Shown: in pieces, positions 9,084-20,658 of the stretch
Numbering within the stretch: position 1 is the stretch's first letter
Layout of the letters: each line of letters starts with the position of its first letter
From: Siphonodentalium dalli
Taxonomy: Eukaryota > Mollusca > Scaphopoda > Gadilida > Siphonodentaliidae
Direction: 5' to 3'
Assembly: GCA_032622095.1 (NCBI GenBank)
Contig: CP136062.1
Span: 199,647,887-199,711,886, forward strand
DNA: 64,000 nucleotides
The notes under the pieces: model-generated
The model's database searches: none
Seen by the model: the letters and a program-made list of their open reading frames with translations, nothing else
What the model was told of the DNA's origin: nothing
Made by a program: the position numbers and the translations under genes

Positions 9084-9158
9084 CCATTATTTAGTGCATA
9101 ACTGTATCATCATGTCAGTCACCAGGTTACACATATCTATATAATAGAGTGTTCATAT
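9084..9158. other. Asymmetric spacer at the palindrome centre
   Basis: 75 bp equivalent to 2357-2435 (starting CCATTATTTAGTGCATAACT). It belongs to the right-hand Z module only. The left module stops at CATAATTGCATTGAC read outward. The centre is therefore not perfectly symmetric, as expected when an inverted duplication forms by joining two different breakpoints. Confidence 0.75.
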
Positions 9159-9366
9159 TGAAATCACTCATAATTGCATTGACATTTGGATAGGTAGGTT
9201 GTATTGTAGCTAATGTGATAAATTTGTATCCAGTACAAACAACAATAAGAGACGTTGTGAACGACAGCCTGAACTAGTTAACTAGTCCACCACGTTTCCC
9301 TTGTTTCTGTTCTATATAAATATAGGTGCATAGAAGAACGCTCGATTTCACTGATTATATAGGAAA

Positions 9367-9573
9367 ATGAAGTATCAATGTGAAGAGTGCTTAAGTGTCT
9401 ATGCTTGGCAAGATAGTTTGAAGCGTCATATCAAAGTTAAACACACACCTTCAGAACAACAACAACAACAACAACAACAGCAGTATCATCAGCCACATCA
9501 GCCACAACAACAACAACAAATACTTATAAGAGTGGTGGTTCTTCCAATAATTCGCGATAATGCACGGGTGTGA
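9367..9573 (+). CDS. Small C2H2 zinc-finger / polyglutamine protein, copy 3
   Basis: 68-codon copy in the right palindrome arm, with 9 glutamines and V for M in the tail (RVVVLPII). One finger (C-x2-C-x12-H-x4-H), then Q-rich sequence, overlapping the next ORF by 14 bases. TATA box at 9313-9322. Confidence 0.6.
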   Translation: MKYQCEECLSVYAWQDSLKRHIKVKHTPSEQQQQQQQQQYHQPHQPQQQQQILIRVVVLPIIRDNARV

Positions 9574-10162
9574 TTTATGTGGCATTATTTTATCGACGAA
9601 CTACAATCTACAAAGACATAAACAGATTAAACACGGAGTTATGTCCGAGACAAAACCAACTCTCTTCGGAGAAGATACCGATGAATCTGACGAAGAGGGT
9701 CTAGATTCAGATGAAGATGAACGGGGAACTCTATCAGATTCAGAGGATGATACTATCGCCGGTAGTAGAACGGTATTCGGCCGTAAGAAAGCTGCGCGAT
9801 GCGTCAATGAGATGAACACATTCAAAAGTATGATGAAACGCGTCATCGATGATGCGAAAGCATTGTCTGATAAGTTTGATCAACTGATGGAAGAAGAGGG
9901 CGTGTCGGGAGAAGAGGATGATGGAAAAGCTCAGCTAGAACGCATCGACACAGAGTTTTCTCTCTTTCTCAAAAGTTACAGACGATTGATAGAATACCAG
10001 CATCGATTGAAAACATCCCGCATACATAACGCTATCATGAAGAAAATGGTCAAACTGACCAAACACGGATATAATAATGAATGGGCTGCGGATGAAGCGA
10101 TGAGAAAATTCAAGAAACTCTTAGAAGTAAATCTAACGGGCGAAGATTCAGACAATGATTAA
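9560..10162 (+). CDS. C2H2 zinc-finger, acidic and helical protein, copy 3
   Basis: 200 codons, differing from copy 2 by E for A in ESDEEGLD. AATAAA at 10168-10173. All three copies stay open full length, so none is obviously a pseudogene, but they are too alike to show selection. Confidence 0.7.
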   Translation: MHGCDLCGIILSTNYNLQRHKQIKHGVMSETKPTLFGEDTDESDEEGLDSDEDERGTLSDSEDDTIAGSRTVFGRKKAARCVNEMNTFKSMMKRVIDDAKALSDKFDQLMEEEGVSGEEDDGKAQLERIDTEFSLFLKSYRRLIEYQHRLKTSRIHNAIMKKMVKLTKHGYNNEWAADEAMRKFKKLLEVNLTGEDSDND

Positions 10163-11462
10163 ATTTCAATAAACTTCATCAACATGTTATTCTCGTCTTC
10201 GTTATATATCTATAAGTGGGGGAGGGGGTTTCACCAATATTACATCACGTCCCTTACCGCGTGTCACTTTAACATTCCACACCGTGCGTGTATTATCCCC
10301 CTTTAATTATGTCATAGCATTGGTACATAGAAGACTGTATAACACTATGCCTATGTCTGTATCTGTTGTCACACCGTGAGTGGATTGTCCGCCTTTAATG
10401 ATGTCATAGCGTGTGTATATGCAAGACAGTATAACCCTATGATAATGCCTGTAGCTGTTGTTGGTAAGATGTGAAATATAAATTTCAAGGTTCAATTCAT
10501 TCGTGTAGTAATTTTGTATATGTTCAACGCTCTTCATTCGTGCGTTTGTATTGTTAACATTCATTCATAATGAGTGTCCCTTTAGAGTGTCTTGTGTTCC
10601 TTTAAGATTCAAATACCAATATTACATCACGTCCCTTGTTTCGTGTCACTTTAACTCCTTGAGTGTATTGCCCCTTCGAATGATGTCATAGCATGGGTAC
10701 ATGTAAGATAGTATAACACTATGACTATGTCTGTATCTGTTGTTGGTAAGATGTGAAAATATAAATTTCAGTTCATTCGTGTAGTAATTTCGTATATGTT
10801 CAACGCTCTTCATTCGTAAGAGTAATTACCAACTGGAAGTTGTACTATTTTTGATAAACATCGGATTTGCTCATCAGACGATAAGCTGACAATATTTACG
10901 TATGGTCTAATTAGATTCATGCATAAATGTAAGGTAATTTTTGTTATGGTCAAGTTTTTTGTTAAGACCATGTTCTAACATAGATCGATAAATAAGTTAA
11001 AGGTCATTATATTCCACAGTCAAATCTATTGGTGATCGAATTTGATAACTATTTTATTGGAACAACTAAGAGTATTATTTACGTGAGATCAATGAGTCCA
11101 ATTATTATAAATAATAAATTGCAGGCATCGGTGGATACCCGATTGCCACATTTAGTGATCACGTGATAAACTGATAAAATGTCCAAGTGACGTACTATAA
11201 TGAGCAAAAAAAAATGAGTTGACCTTCGGCTTCGTCCCGATTGGGTACTGAGCTGACAACGGGGATAAATTGACCAATGACTGCTATTGTATCCTTTTGA
11301 CAGATATGTGTGCGCAGACTCGTTTGATGTTCGCTATCGCATTACTATGTTTTAATAGCCAAGCCTTCACTTCTCGTCTGACTCTCTTACCGTCAAGACC
11401 TGTCTACACAGTACTTCTCCGGCAGACTATTCATCCACTGATAGGCCTACATACAGGTATGC

Positions 11463-12050
11463 CCATTTTTTTGCTCATTTGCTCATTTTTATTGCTCATT
11501 TTATTGCTCATTTTTTTGCTCATTTGCTCATTTATTTGCTCATTTGCTCATTTTTATTGCTCATTTGCTCATTTTCTTGCTCATTTTCTTGCTCATTTGC
11601 TCATTTTTTTGCTCATTTGCTCATTTGTATTGCTCATTTGCTCATTTTCTTGCTCATTTGCTCATTTTTTTGCTCATTTGCTCATTTTTTTGCTCATTTG
11701 CTCATTTTTATTGCTCATTTGCTCATTTTTTTGCTCATTTGCTCATTTTTATTGCTCATTTGCTCATTTTCTTGCTCATTTGCTCATTTTCTTGCTCATT
11801 TGCTCATTTTTATTGCTCATTTGCTCATTTTCTTGCTCATTTGCTCATTTTCTTGCTCATTTGCTCATTTTCTTGCTCATGTGCTCATTTTTTTGCTCAT
11901 TTGCTCATTTTTTTGCTCATTTGCTCATTTTTATTGCTCATTTGCTCATTTTCTTGCTCATTTGCTCATTTTCTTGCTCATTTGCTCATTTTCTTGCTCA
12001 TGTGCTCATTTTTTTGCTCATTTGCTCATTTTTTTGCTCATTTGCTCATT
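11463..12050 (+). repeat. TGCTCATT array (R), long copy
   Basis: Mirror of the 6203-6780 array within the palindrome and about 10 bases longer. The internal order of variant units is not fully the same in the two arms, so the arrays have changed slightly since the palindrome formed or have been partly homogenised. Confidence 0.9.
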
Positions 12051-12849
12051 GATTGGTGCATACTCAAGAGTCATAGACCTAACATCCAATGTACGTTAAT
12101 GGTGTCATAGCGTGGGTACATAGAAGACTGTATAACACTATGCCTATGTCCGTATCTGTTGTCACACCGTGAGTGGATTGTCCGTCCTTAATGATGTCAT
12201 AGCGTGTGTACATGCAAGACAGTATAATACTATGATTATGTCTGTAACTGTTGTTGGTAAGATGTGAAATATAAATTTCAAGGTTCAATTCATTCGTGTA
12301 GTAATTTCGTATATGTTCAACGCTCTTCATTCGTGCGCTTGTATTGTTAACATTCATTCATAATGAGTGTCCCTTTAGATCGATAAATAAGTTAAAGGTC
12401 ATTACATTCCACAGTCAAATCTATTGGTGATCGAATTTGATAACTATTTTATTGGAACAACTAAGAGTATTATTCACGTGAGATCAATGAGTCCAATTAT
12501 TATAAATAATATATTGCAGGCATCGGTGGATACCCGATTGCCACATTTAGTGATCACGTGATAAACTGATAAAATGTCCAAAGCGTAAGTATGAATGTGG
12601 GGCGATAAGTGGTTATTACGTAATGTTGTTATAACAATGTCATCAAAGCAATTTCTATAATTGAGTGTCCTGGACGTATGCATGTTTTGGCTAACTAATT
12701 ATCGTGTGAATGACACAGTTTATCAACCTTAATTGATACTAACTCGTTTGTTCAGACATTAAATCGATATGTTTTCTGAATAGCATATAACTGTGACCGG
12801 GGAAATAATATAATTCATTTGGTAAAGCAAAGGTGTGAAAGACACATTG

Positions 12850-13224
12850 TTACCACCAATGTCGCGTGTGATTGCGTGTACAGCGAATATGACAATTCAT
12901 TCTGGAGGGTTGTAATTTCACATTACAATTTTCGACCGTTAGTCTCAATACTTCCAATAATTCACGATAATACACACCTGTCATATGGGATAGAGAGAGT
13001 GTAAAGAATAAACGCTCTTTATTATTTATGTAAAAGTAATAGTGTCTATTTTCAGGTATGACAATTATATGAACTGCGTCCGATAAAACACTGGAATGTA
13101 TGCATTCATATCGATGGTCACAATGTCCAATAAAGCTATTTTCTAAACATCGATTAATAATTTCATGAAAAATATTTGAACAAAAAAAAATAACGAAAGA
13201 TATTACACGCAAATAATTTAACAT
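12850..13224 (-). CDS. Hypothetical 124-aa protein of module Y, copy 3 (inverted)
   Basis: Inverted duplicate of the Y ORF in the right palindrome arm. Unlike the other two copies it has no R array upstream: about 50 bp before its ATG the palindrome ends and AT-rich sequence begins. If R supplied a promoter or intron, this copy would have lost it. Confidence 0.25.
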   Translation of the reverse strand: MLNYLRVISFVIFFCSNIFHEIINRCLENSFIGHCDHRYECIHSSVLSDAVHIIVIPENRHYYFYINNKERLFFTLSLSHMTGVYYRELLEVLRLTVENCNVKLQPSRMNCHIRCTRNHTRHWW

Positions 13225-13272
13225 TCGACATTTTTTAATATCGAGATTATCAGAAACCGAAAACTCGTTATA

Positions 13273-13470
13273 AATTTTTTATTTAAACTTTTTTTGGAGA
13301 AATAATTTTGAGGGTTTTGAAATTTTTTCTTTTGAAATTTTAGGGTTTTGAAATTTTTTGGAAGTTTTTAAATTTTTTGGAAAAAATAAATTTTGGAAGT
13401 TTTGAAATTTTTTTTTGGAAAAATAATTTTTGGGTTTTTGATATTTTGGGAATATTTTAGTACAACCAAT
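13273..13470. repeat. AT-rich low-complexity tract at the edge of the array
   Basis: Irregular repeats of GAAATTTTTTGG and GGGTTTTTGAAATTT type. The minus-strand ORF over it (rich in K, F and N) is a composition artefact. It starts exactly at the end of the right palindrome arm, so it marks the junction to flanking DNA. Confidence 0.7.
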
Positions 13471-14956
13471 TTTAGACCCCAAAGATTCTATTTTTAGATG
13501 TGACACCAACGAGACGCCTATTCTTCTAACGAATTTCTTACCTAAATGTCTCTCGATGGAATTATTTAACGTATTTCTCGGAACTAATTGATTACTTTAT
13601 TTATTACACATCTGCATCAATTTGGTTCACCAAATATGATTAAAACACCCAGAATTAATGCATGAAAGTCCCGTTTGTGAGAAAGATCAACCACCAGTCT
13701 TTTAGATCAGTAAGCGACGTCACGAGAAATGACATAATTCACTAGTTACATTAACATTTTTAATTAACGACGATCTCAATGAAAATCGCACATAGGAGTG
13801 TAATAAAATTGTTTTAACGGAATTCTCAGGTGGGGCATTCATGAAACCTTGAAGGTTATGAATAATTAGTCTCCAATAGTCGGAAGCCATGGATTCTCTC
13901 ACGCAACCATTCAGTTGTTTTAATAATAGGTGGTGAATGAAACCTTGTCGGAATTCGAATTATTGATAACGAGTCTCGAGTTTGTAAGCCATTCAGTATT
14001 TAGCCGACGTAGATTGGCTTCTGACAGTAAATCTGTTTTTTTTAACAATATGTTCATCGGGAACCAGTATTTATTTATTTTGTTGCGTACTTGGATGGAC
14101 TAAATGTGGTTAGAAACGTACTCGGTATCTGTGTACTTCAAATTATGTAACGAAGATGGACGATTTTGGCCTGATTATTATTCTGCATGCTAGTTCATGC
14201 ACTATTCAGACAGCTATATCAATATAAATTAGAACAAATAATAAACAGAAGATAGATTCCAGTCGTAAATAATTCAAATGTCGTATAAGAGAACCGAGAA
14301 ACTTACAGTTTAGTGTATTTGCCGCAAGCTGGGAGCGCGTCAACATAATAACATGTCAATCGTCAAGGCGTTCGCCACTTTCTTGGCAAGGCATGTGTTT
14401 GTGGTTATCGATGTATCAATGCAATGACACACACTGTACACACATACACACAAAAAATACATAATTATAATCAACTACATAGCCGTGACCTATATACACA
14501 TGTTTCACAATCACTACATTAAAGCTCCATCATATCTGATATATGCCTAATAATATGATATTGAGGGCGTTACCATTTATGACTATGGTTTTATTATCCG
14601 CCACAGAGTTACTGTCATACAGTTTGGCATATCGCTCGCCGCTTCACTCGCCCAATGGGTCAGCTCTAATTGCCTGACAAGTTGACAACTTCATATATAA
14701 TCATGGGATACGAATTGACCTTCTTCTTGAATTGAAAATAACATAATCATTTTAGGGTCCTGCGAATATTAGTTGGCATCGGTCATCCGATTCATGATCG
14801 ACACCGAATATGTCTGCTGATTCGCATATTTTCGAATCGTATGTATCTGTATCTCGCATTCATATGTATTGCTGCTTTTTAGCGTTTAGATCGTTCACGG
14901 AAAAGTCTCCGTACTCACAAGAACACAAACAAACAATGCCAACATAGATATAGAGG
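13471..14956. other. No feature seen
   Basis: AT-rich unique-looking sequence without a convincing ORF, splice pair or repeat. A short CA-rich stretch lies near 14430-14455. Confidence 0.6.
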
Positions 14957-15097
14957 ATCTCACATGAGTTTCTATTTTATACGGAATTTATCAACCGAGT
15001 TCACTAAATTCGATTTGAGCCGAGGTTTACCGAGGCTCAAATAGAATTTAGAGGACGAGGTTGATAAATTACGTATAAAATAGGACGAGTGTGAGAT
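14957..15097. repeat. Foldback hairpin, arms about 65 bp
   Basis: ATCTCAC...GTGAGAT outer ends. Inner arms read TATCAACCGAG...CGAGGTTGATA, and the GC-richer loop reads GAGCCGAGGTTTACCGAGGC. Belongs to a loose class of hairpins in this window with AT-rich arms and a CG-rich loop. Confidence 0.75.
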
Positions 15098-15488
15098 ACC
15101 TTTTATCACATGATCAAATAAACCCGAAGCAACGCGAAATATTCATCGAAAACAACAATCATAAACTACAGCGATCGCAAGTTATTTGAAGAACGCCGTG
15201 ACGTCATCGCACGCGCTGATATTAAACGTGTCTATTACCGATAATTATGAAACTGCTTTTATGGCCAAATTATGTGATAAAATGTTATATGCACGTATTG
15301 CGAAACTGAATTATGGTTGCAACATCCATTCTTCTACATGCCATGGTATTGTCATCACACTGCATGGGTGTTAAAGTAGTGTTCATTTCAGCAACATATC
15401 AATATGTGTCTTTGCCACATATAATCATTTCCACAAAGATCCGGTTGATCGCTGAACGCGGTGGTGCAAGAAATCGCGGATAGTGACT

Positions 15489-15881
15489 TTTCGCAAAATC
15501 ACTATATATTACGATTACGGATATAGGAAATATTGTCCTAGTAAGGTGGACACTATCACAATTTACCTATAATGGTTAATTGGTGAGACGGCATATATAT
15601 GTCCCACTTTATTCAATTACACATATATTTGATGGAAAACGTAATCTGTGTCTCTTTCAGATCCCATGCATGTTCTTATACCTGTGTTATATACCACAAG
15701 GATAATGTTGGAGCGTCCCCAAGCAGGTCCGGTGACACATCATTGACACATATTTACATAATTGAACTGAGTGGGTATATTTTGTCTCACATAAGAACCC
15801 CCGTGCGTAAAGATATAATTTTGGCCGTTTACTGGCAGGATATTGTCCATATCCTAAATCGTATTCGTGATTTTGCGAAAG
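15489..15881. repeat. Foldback element, about 390 bp
   Basis: The ends TTTTCGCAAAATCAC and GTGATTTTGCGAAAG are inverted, and similarity continues about 50 bp inward around GGATATAGG and AATATTGTCC. No transposase. The two overlapping ORFs inside (plus and minus) look like chance. Confidence 0.55.
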
Positions 15882-17040
15882 GTCTCTATTTATCCCCCAC
15901 AAACGACGTTTGAAGGGGGTGTATAAATAGATTCCGTCCGTAACATTTGTGAAATTCCCTATATCTCAGCCATATAGGTTGGATTTGAAATATATTTGGT
16001 AGGCTCATCAGCCACCACGAGGGAAGGGATATCCACGTGGAACGGATTTCGTTCATTCGTTTTTTTTTAGGAGTTATCATGACCCTAAGAGTGAACAATT
16101 CATCTTTCTAACTTTGGTAATTCGACCTCAGACATTGTAGATGGTATGACGGTAACAATGTCCACGTGTATAACTTCCCCAACGAAACTAAATTCCGCAT
16201 CATTTTGTCAAATAGCAAGCCCAGTTTCATGAAGAGGCTTTCAGTGTGAATACGTTTCCAGTGAATTTCATGTCCACACTGCATGTGCTCTTGTTGATAT
16301 ATAGTTTGTGCTTTTCTGCTATGCAATTCTTTAAACCCAAGAATACACGTGGCGTAAGAATAAACACTTGAGGTTTTGTCCATACATTTCTTCGAAAGTT
16401 ATAGCCCTTAGAGTGTAAAATACGGTCATGTCCGCATCCCTGTCATCTTATACATGCACAAAGTAGGTTGGGTGTGAATAATCATTGGTATTTCAACGAA
16501 CAGCAATAGGATTGAAGAAATCCACAAGTTTTGTCCAGGCATCGCAGGCCGGGTGAAGACATCTTGCGAATAAAGTCACCTCTGACTAAACTTCAGCAAA
16601 AGCCACATTTGCGATGGATACTCTATGCGCTGCACTTTAGCTTGCAACATTTAAATTTTGTGTGAATTCTGCACATGATAAGACAAGCCGACAATATATA
16701 ATTTATGCAGCTCGTCGGATTTCCTCCAGCACATTTCAAGATTGACATGTCCAACAAATTAAAACATCGGTGTAATCGTCCCTTCGATCGATGACTTGGT
16801 TTGATGCGGAGTACTTGGACTAATCGTTTACAGCAATCGGACCAGTGGCGCCAGACGTTCTAAGTGGTCGATTATCCTCTCAAAATACGCGGCAATTCTT
16901 TGCTAATTTTAAATCGATCAACTGTATATGTTATCATTTATTGAAGACAAGGACTTAATTGACTCGAATTAAAATGTGCGAGACACAAAAGTTACTATTC
17001 AAAGTTTTCACATATTAAATAGAGAATACATCAATGACGA
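15882..17040. other. No firm gene; possible decayed coding stretch near 16120-16230
   Basis: A plus-strand frame near 16127-16250 is open for about 40 codons (YNFPNETKFRIILSNSKPSF) and reads like protein, but there is no start, no clear splice pair and no family match. The rest is AT-rich sequence with nothing recognisable. Confidence 0.25.
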
Positions 17041-17042
17041 TC

Positions 17043-17043
17043 A

Positions 17044-17079
<36 letters not shown>
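17043..17079. repeat. (TA)n microsatellite
   Basis: Uninterrupted TA dinucleotides, about 17 units. Confidence 0.95.
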
Positions 17080-17081
<2 letters not shown>

Positions 17082-17365
17082 AGAGCTCAAGTTTTTTTAT
17101 TTCTATGAATCATTCTCGCCTACGTATCTGGACCTACGTCTGTCTCAATAGCGAGTTTGCTACTCGCCCGGGGGTACTGGTAGATCACGGGTAATGCCAA
17201 TGCAGCACACAAAGCGATCGCCGATTTGGTCATCAAACATTCGGGTAGAGTTGAAAAATTTACTCCTATTTTACGAAGGTTTTATTAAGAATTTTCAAAA
17301 AATCTCAATTTCAAACCATCAGTTTGAAGGGAAACATCGTTATCTCTTATAGTAATAAAATAAAT

Positions 17366-17794
17366 AGACAGAACACAACGCGCATCATAATCGAGACTCT
17401 TTTATCGAATGAGTTGCGGATGGCGCAAGGATATATTTCGCGAGAGCGCAGCGAGAGCGCAGCGAGAGCGAAATATAACTTTGCGCCGTCCGCAACGAGT
17501 TCGATAAAAGATTCAAGATTATGATGCAAGTTGTGTTCTGTATTTATTCTACAACGTTCAGTCAGATAAGTTCAATCCATGAATGTCACCTTCGTTGTAA
17601 CTATAGCTACCTTTATTGTGATTTAAGTCTGACACCGGAAGCGGATGACCGACGTAATGTACGTCATCTTTCTTGGCGACAACGTCAACAAGAATAGTTC
17701 CGGCTTGTATTCCACTAGAGGTATACACTAATATGTATTCAATGGCGGAGATTCCGTTGAATACATGTGACTAACGTCAATGGGTGTGGAATAA
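17366..17794 (+). mobile_element. Dispersed hairpin element, copy 1
   Basis: Starts AGACAGAACACAACGCGCAT and ends near CAATGGGTGTGGAATAA. Inside is an imperfect palindrome (GACTCTTTTATCGAATGAG ... CGAGTTCGATAAAAGATTC) around a loop with GCGAGAGCGCAGCGAGAGCG. Related copies are at 25118-25530 (same strand) and 24423-24677 (opposite). Non-autonomous and of unknown superfamily. Confidence 0.75.
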
Positions 17795-17809
17795 CAACTC
17801 TTCATCCTC

Positions 17810-18372
17810 ACAATATGAGAGATATGTTCGAATTATGAAACAAAGTGGTTTAAAAAAAAAAAATTCATGTATGTTGATAGAAAGTTTGACAGAAAATATT
17901 TTGAAAAAAAAAATACACTGCATTATCTAGACTATGAACCCAACTAGGGTGTGCGCTCAGTCTACCATCTCGAATCATGACTGTCGAGAAAATAAATAAA
18001 ACATATTTCATTGCATATTTTTTTTTTCAGCCATTTTCAGCACTATGTTTTAGTGACTGTATTTGGCAAATATACACACGTAACTACATAATGTCTGAAA
18101 AGATGAATCAGTAACGAGTATGTATGTCTACCATATTATTGAAAACGTGGTTGAATAATATTTATTTTGTTTTGGTCCTTTACCAGATAAAAAAATAGTT
18201 CTGCAAATGGCTGCCAAAAAAACAAAAAATTGTAATGAAAAATGTGTTATTTATTTTCTGGCAGACGGTCATGATTCCAGATGGTAGACTGAACGCATAT
18301 CCTATTTGGATTCGTAGTCTAGGTAATGCATTGTTTTTCATAATTCGAACATATCTCTCATAGTGTGGGCGT
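17810..18372. mobile_element. Long inverted-repeat foldback element, about 560 bp
   Basis: Arms of about 200 bp. Outer ends CACAATATGAGAGATATG and its inverse CATATCTCTCATAGTGTG. Inner matching stretches include CAGTCTACCATCT and GAGAAAATAAATAA-type sequence. Arms are diverged but clearly colinear. No coding capacity. Confidence 0.75.
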
Positions 18373-18985
18373 AAACACGTCCTGTTTTAATACTATAGCA
18401 TACATTGGTTATAACGGATAATGACTTTACCCTTCAAAATTATTGTTTGAAATAGAGATATTTTTAAAATTCATGAATGGGCGCCTCCTTAAGCATAGCT
18501 ACATAAATTATATTACGTTCTATGAAATCATCATTGTAAAAATATTCAGAGTATGTACAGTCAATATAGTTGAGAGAGGTGGATAAAATACATATAAATT
18601 CGTTAGGTGGATAAACAGAAGATCCGCATAGTGTTGCTAAATAAAGAATTAATTTTTGCTCTCATGTGCATTTGTATCAATTCGGCTCACCTAGAAACTC
18701 GCCGAATATACATATTCCAGAAAAATACCATAGCATGGTGTCATTTCTAATACAATCTAAATACTTTAAAACTGAAGTGTAAGAGTATAGTAGTCTTGAT
18801 AATTTGGTTGTTTGTGTTTGAAAATTAAGTTAATGAAAGTCTGACCATTAGGCTTGGTACTGAGATCGGTGCAGTGCAGATGTACCAGCTCACGGAAGAA
18901 TATCGACACATACTTTAATGTAACAAACTGCCAATTGCTTAATAAAGTGATAGACTTCATCAACTCTGTAACTAAACATTGAAAT
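18373..18985. other. No feature seen
   Basis: AT-rich sequence up to the LINE junction. The minus-strand 65-codon ORF at 18766-18963 has no recognisable features. Confidence 0.55.
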
Positions 18986-20598
18986 ATTCTATTTGAGTCC
19001 CTTCCTGTACCTTATTTTTATTGATGACCTTGTTAAGTCATTGTCTGACTCACCTCATGGTTTGCATATAAGCACGCTGACATGCTCGTGTCCGACCACT
19101 GCAGACGATATCACGATAACAGCACTGACAGAGCACGGTCTGCGAAAACTCATTGACATATGCTACAACTACAGTTTAAAGTGGAGGTTCCAATTTTCTC
19201 ACGAAAAAAGTAAGATCGTTATCTTCAACACCTCTCGCAAACCAGCAGCGCTCACAACAGATAAATCATTTGTAATGGGACCCTGTGCAATATCTGAATC
19301 CGATCAGGTAACGCATCTGGGCATACTCCAGGATTCTAAAAGTTCCCATATCCCGAACATTGATCACGCTTCTCAAATGCTACGCAAATGCTTCTTTGCC
19401 GCTTGTCGCGCCCCGGTTTCGAAAGATTTCACTCCTCTGACAAACCTTAAACTGTTTAGTCAGGTAGCCATTCCTAAAGCTCTGTATGGTTGCGAGATGT
19501 GGTGGAGCCTTTCATCTACGAATTACCTTAGCTTAGAACGAGCATATCGCATGTGCATTAAAAACATGCAACTTATCTCTCAGAGAAGTAGTACAATTCT
19601 TTCTCTCTCCTTGCTTGGTGTCTTGCCAATTCAGTATGAACTAGAGAGGAGAAAACTCTTGTTTCTGGGGTCGCTCATCAACTTGCCATACGGTCATAGA
19701 CAAGCCTTAGAAATATTTTTGTTCAATCTCCATGCGATGTTGTTATATGCCCGTCCACCCACGGGTTTTCTTGCGGAGATTACAAACGTTCTTAAAAAAT
19801 ATGACCTATATGATCACCTCTTACACTTTGCAACTACAGGGTCTTTTCCGACTATATCAATGTGGAAAATTACTATAAAGGAACGCCTCACTGCTCACTA
19901 TTGTCGTGAAACTAGTTATTATGCACAAGGGGATATGCTATTCTTCTTTAAGGTCAAGCCTGATCCAATTTCCATTTGGAAACTCTGGGTTACATGTCGA
20001 GACGAACCAGCCTTTTTCGCCAACTGTGTTATCATGGCACGCACTCTGAACAGAACGACATATGATAATGCTTCTGTATGTTATCATTGCAAACTAAATT
20101 ATTCGAATCAATTGTTTCATATGTATAGTAAATGCTCGTCTGAATTCGCTTTGATAACGCGGAACACATTCTGGTACTCCATAATTGATCGATTTGGAAT
20201 ACATGCGTTCAACTTCTTGGAAGCAATGTCAGAAGAAACCCTCTTAGCCTATTTCTTCGGTGGATGCATCAGCGCAGAAATTCACCTCATCTGCGACGAG
20301 AAGCAGCTATTCGGACAATGCGTCCGCTTCATTTGCGAATTATGCGCCGTCTGAGCAATACATGGATGTCTTAACATCTTGTCTTGCAGTAATTATTTCA
20401 GCAATAAATTTATAATTATTATTATGTGAACTATTCTTCGGTCTTTGATATGGTGACTCTAAAGTCATCCGACCTCCTGGTGTCTCATTTGGTATTTGAG
20501 GAATTAAGTCATGTTAAATTATATTGTGTATATATGTCAACAGTTTATTTGTGTATGTATATATTGTATCATATTGTCTCCATGTTTGGAGGAATAAA

Positions 20599-20657
<59 letters not shown>
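18986..20657 (+). mobile_element. 5'-truncated non-LTR retrotransposon (LINE)
   Basis: Begins abruptly inside the reverse transcriptase domain, continues through the C-terminal domain, then about 250 bp of 3' UTR with AATAAA (20404) and a (TC)n tail (20601-20657). Truncation at the 5' end is the usual result of incomplete target-primed reverse transcription. No flanking target duplication was identified. Confidence 0.8.
18993..20354 (+). CDS. LINE ORF2 fragment: reverse transcriptase palm to C-terminus
   Basis: The open frame has no true ATG start; its first codon is TTG at 18993 where homology begins. It starts in the conserved LSPFLYLIFIDDL block of the RT domain. The catalytic Y-A-D-D block is altered to TADDITI (first residue T, both D kept). 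The RT thumb-type block SQVAIPKALYGCEMWW and the LLGVLPIQYELERRKLLFLG segment follow. The C-terminal zinc-knuckle-like C-x2-C...H...C (CYHC, H, KC) is near residues 360-380. No endonuclease or fingers are present, so it cannot be active. It looks more like the CR1/Jockey side than L1; the clade is uncertain. Confidence 0.8.
   Translation: MSPFLYLIFIDDLVKSLSDSPHGLHISTLTCSCPTTADDITITALTEHGLRKLIDICYNYSLKWRFQFSHEKSKIVIFNTSRKPAALTTDKSFVMGPCAISESDQVTHLGILQDSKSSHIPNIDHASQMLRKCFFAACRAPVSKDFTPLTNLKLFSQVAIPKALYGCEMWWSLSSTNYLSLERAYRMCIKNMQLISQRSSTILSLSLLGVLPIQYELERRKLLFLGSLINLPYGHRQALEIFLFNLHAMLLYARPPTGFLAEITNVLKKYDLYDHLLHFATTGSFPTISMWKITIKERLTAHYCRETSYYAQGDMLFFFKVKPDPISIWKLWVTCRDEPAFFANCVIMARTLNRTTYDNASVCYHCKLNYSNQLFHMYSKCSSEFALITRNTFWYSIIDRFGIHAFNFLEAMSEETLLAYFFGGCISAEIHLICDEKQLFGQCVRFICELCAV

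Positions 20658-20658
<1 letters not shown>

Larger units (their letters stand above)
1..13272. repeat. Complex array of direct and inverted modules carrying zinc-finger ORFs
   Basis: Overview entry. Modules in order: X+ (1-660), R+ (661-902), Y+ (903-1890), GC-rich/MITE insert (1891-2470), Z+ (2471-3480), W+ (3481-4078), X+ (4079-4738), R+ (4739-4980), Y+ (4981-5968), part of W inverted (5969-6200), R- (6203-6780), X- (6781-7441), W- (7442-8040), Z- (8041-9083), spacer, Z+ (9159-10200), W+ (10201-10803), X+ (10804-11462), R+ (11463-12050), inverted W part and Y- (12055-13272). Copies differ by only scattered bases and small indels, so they arose recently or are homogenised. The left end is cut by the window edge. 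No transposase, integrase, polymerase or structural gene is recognisable, so the nature of the array (mobile element, viral remnant, amplified locus) is open. Confidence 0.85.
9159..13272 (-). repeat. Right arm of 8.3-kb palindrome
   Basis: Mirror of 4980-9083. The spacer 9084-9158 is the extra upstream stretch of the right-hand Z module (equivalent to about 2357-2435), so the centre is two Z modules head to head with unequal ends. The right edge at 13272 gives way at once to an AT-rich low-complexity tract where an R array would be expected. Confidence 0.9.

Noticed and set aside
1-13272. Herpesvirus or Polinton identity of the array
   Set aside because: The inverted-repeat layout and compact gene are suggestive, but no polymerase, integrase, packaging ATPase or capsid gene is present, so no viral assignment is justified.
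13279-13509. 76-codon K/F/N-rich ORF
   Set aside because: Low-complexity AT-rich tract.
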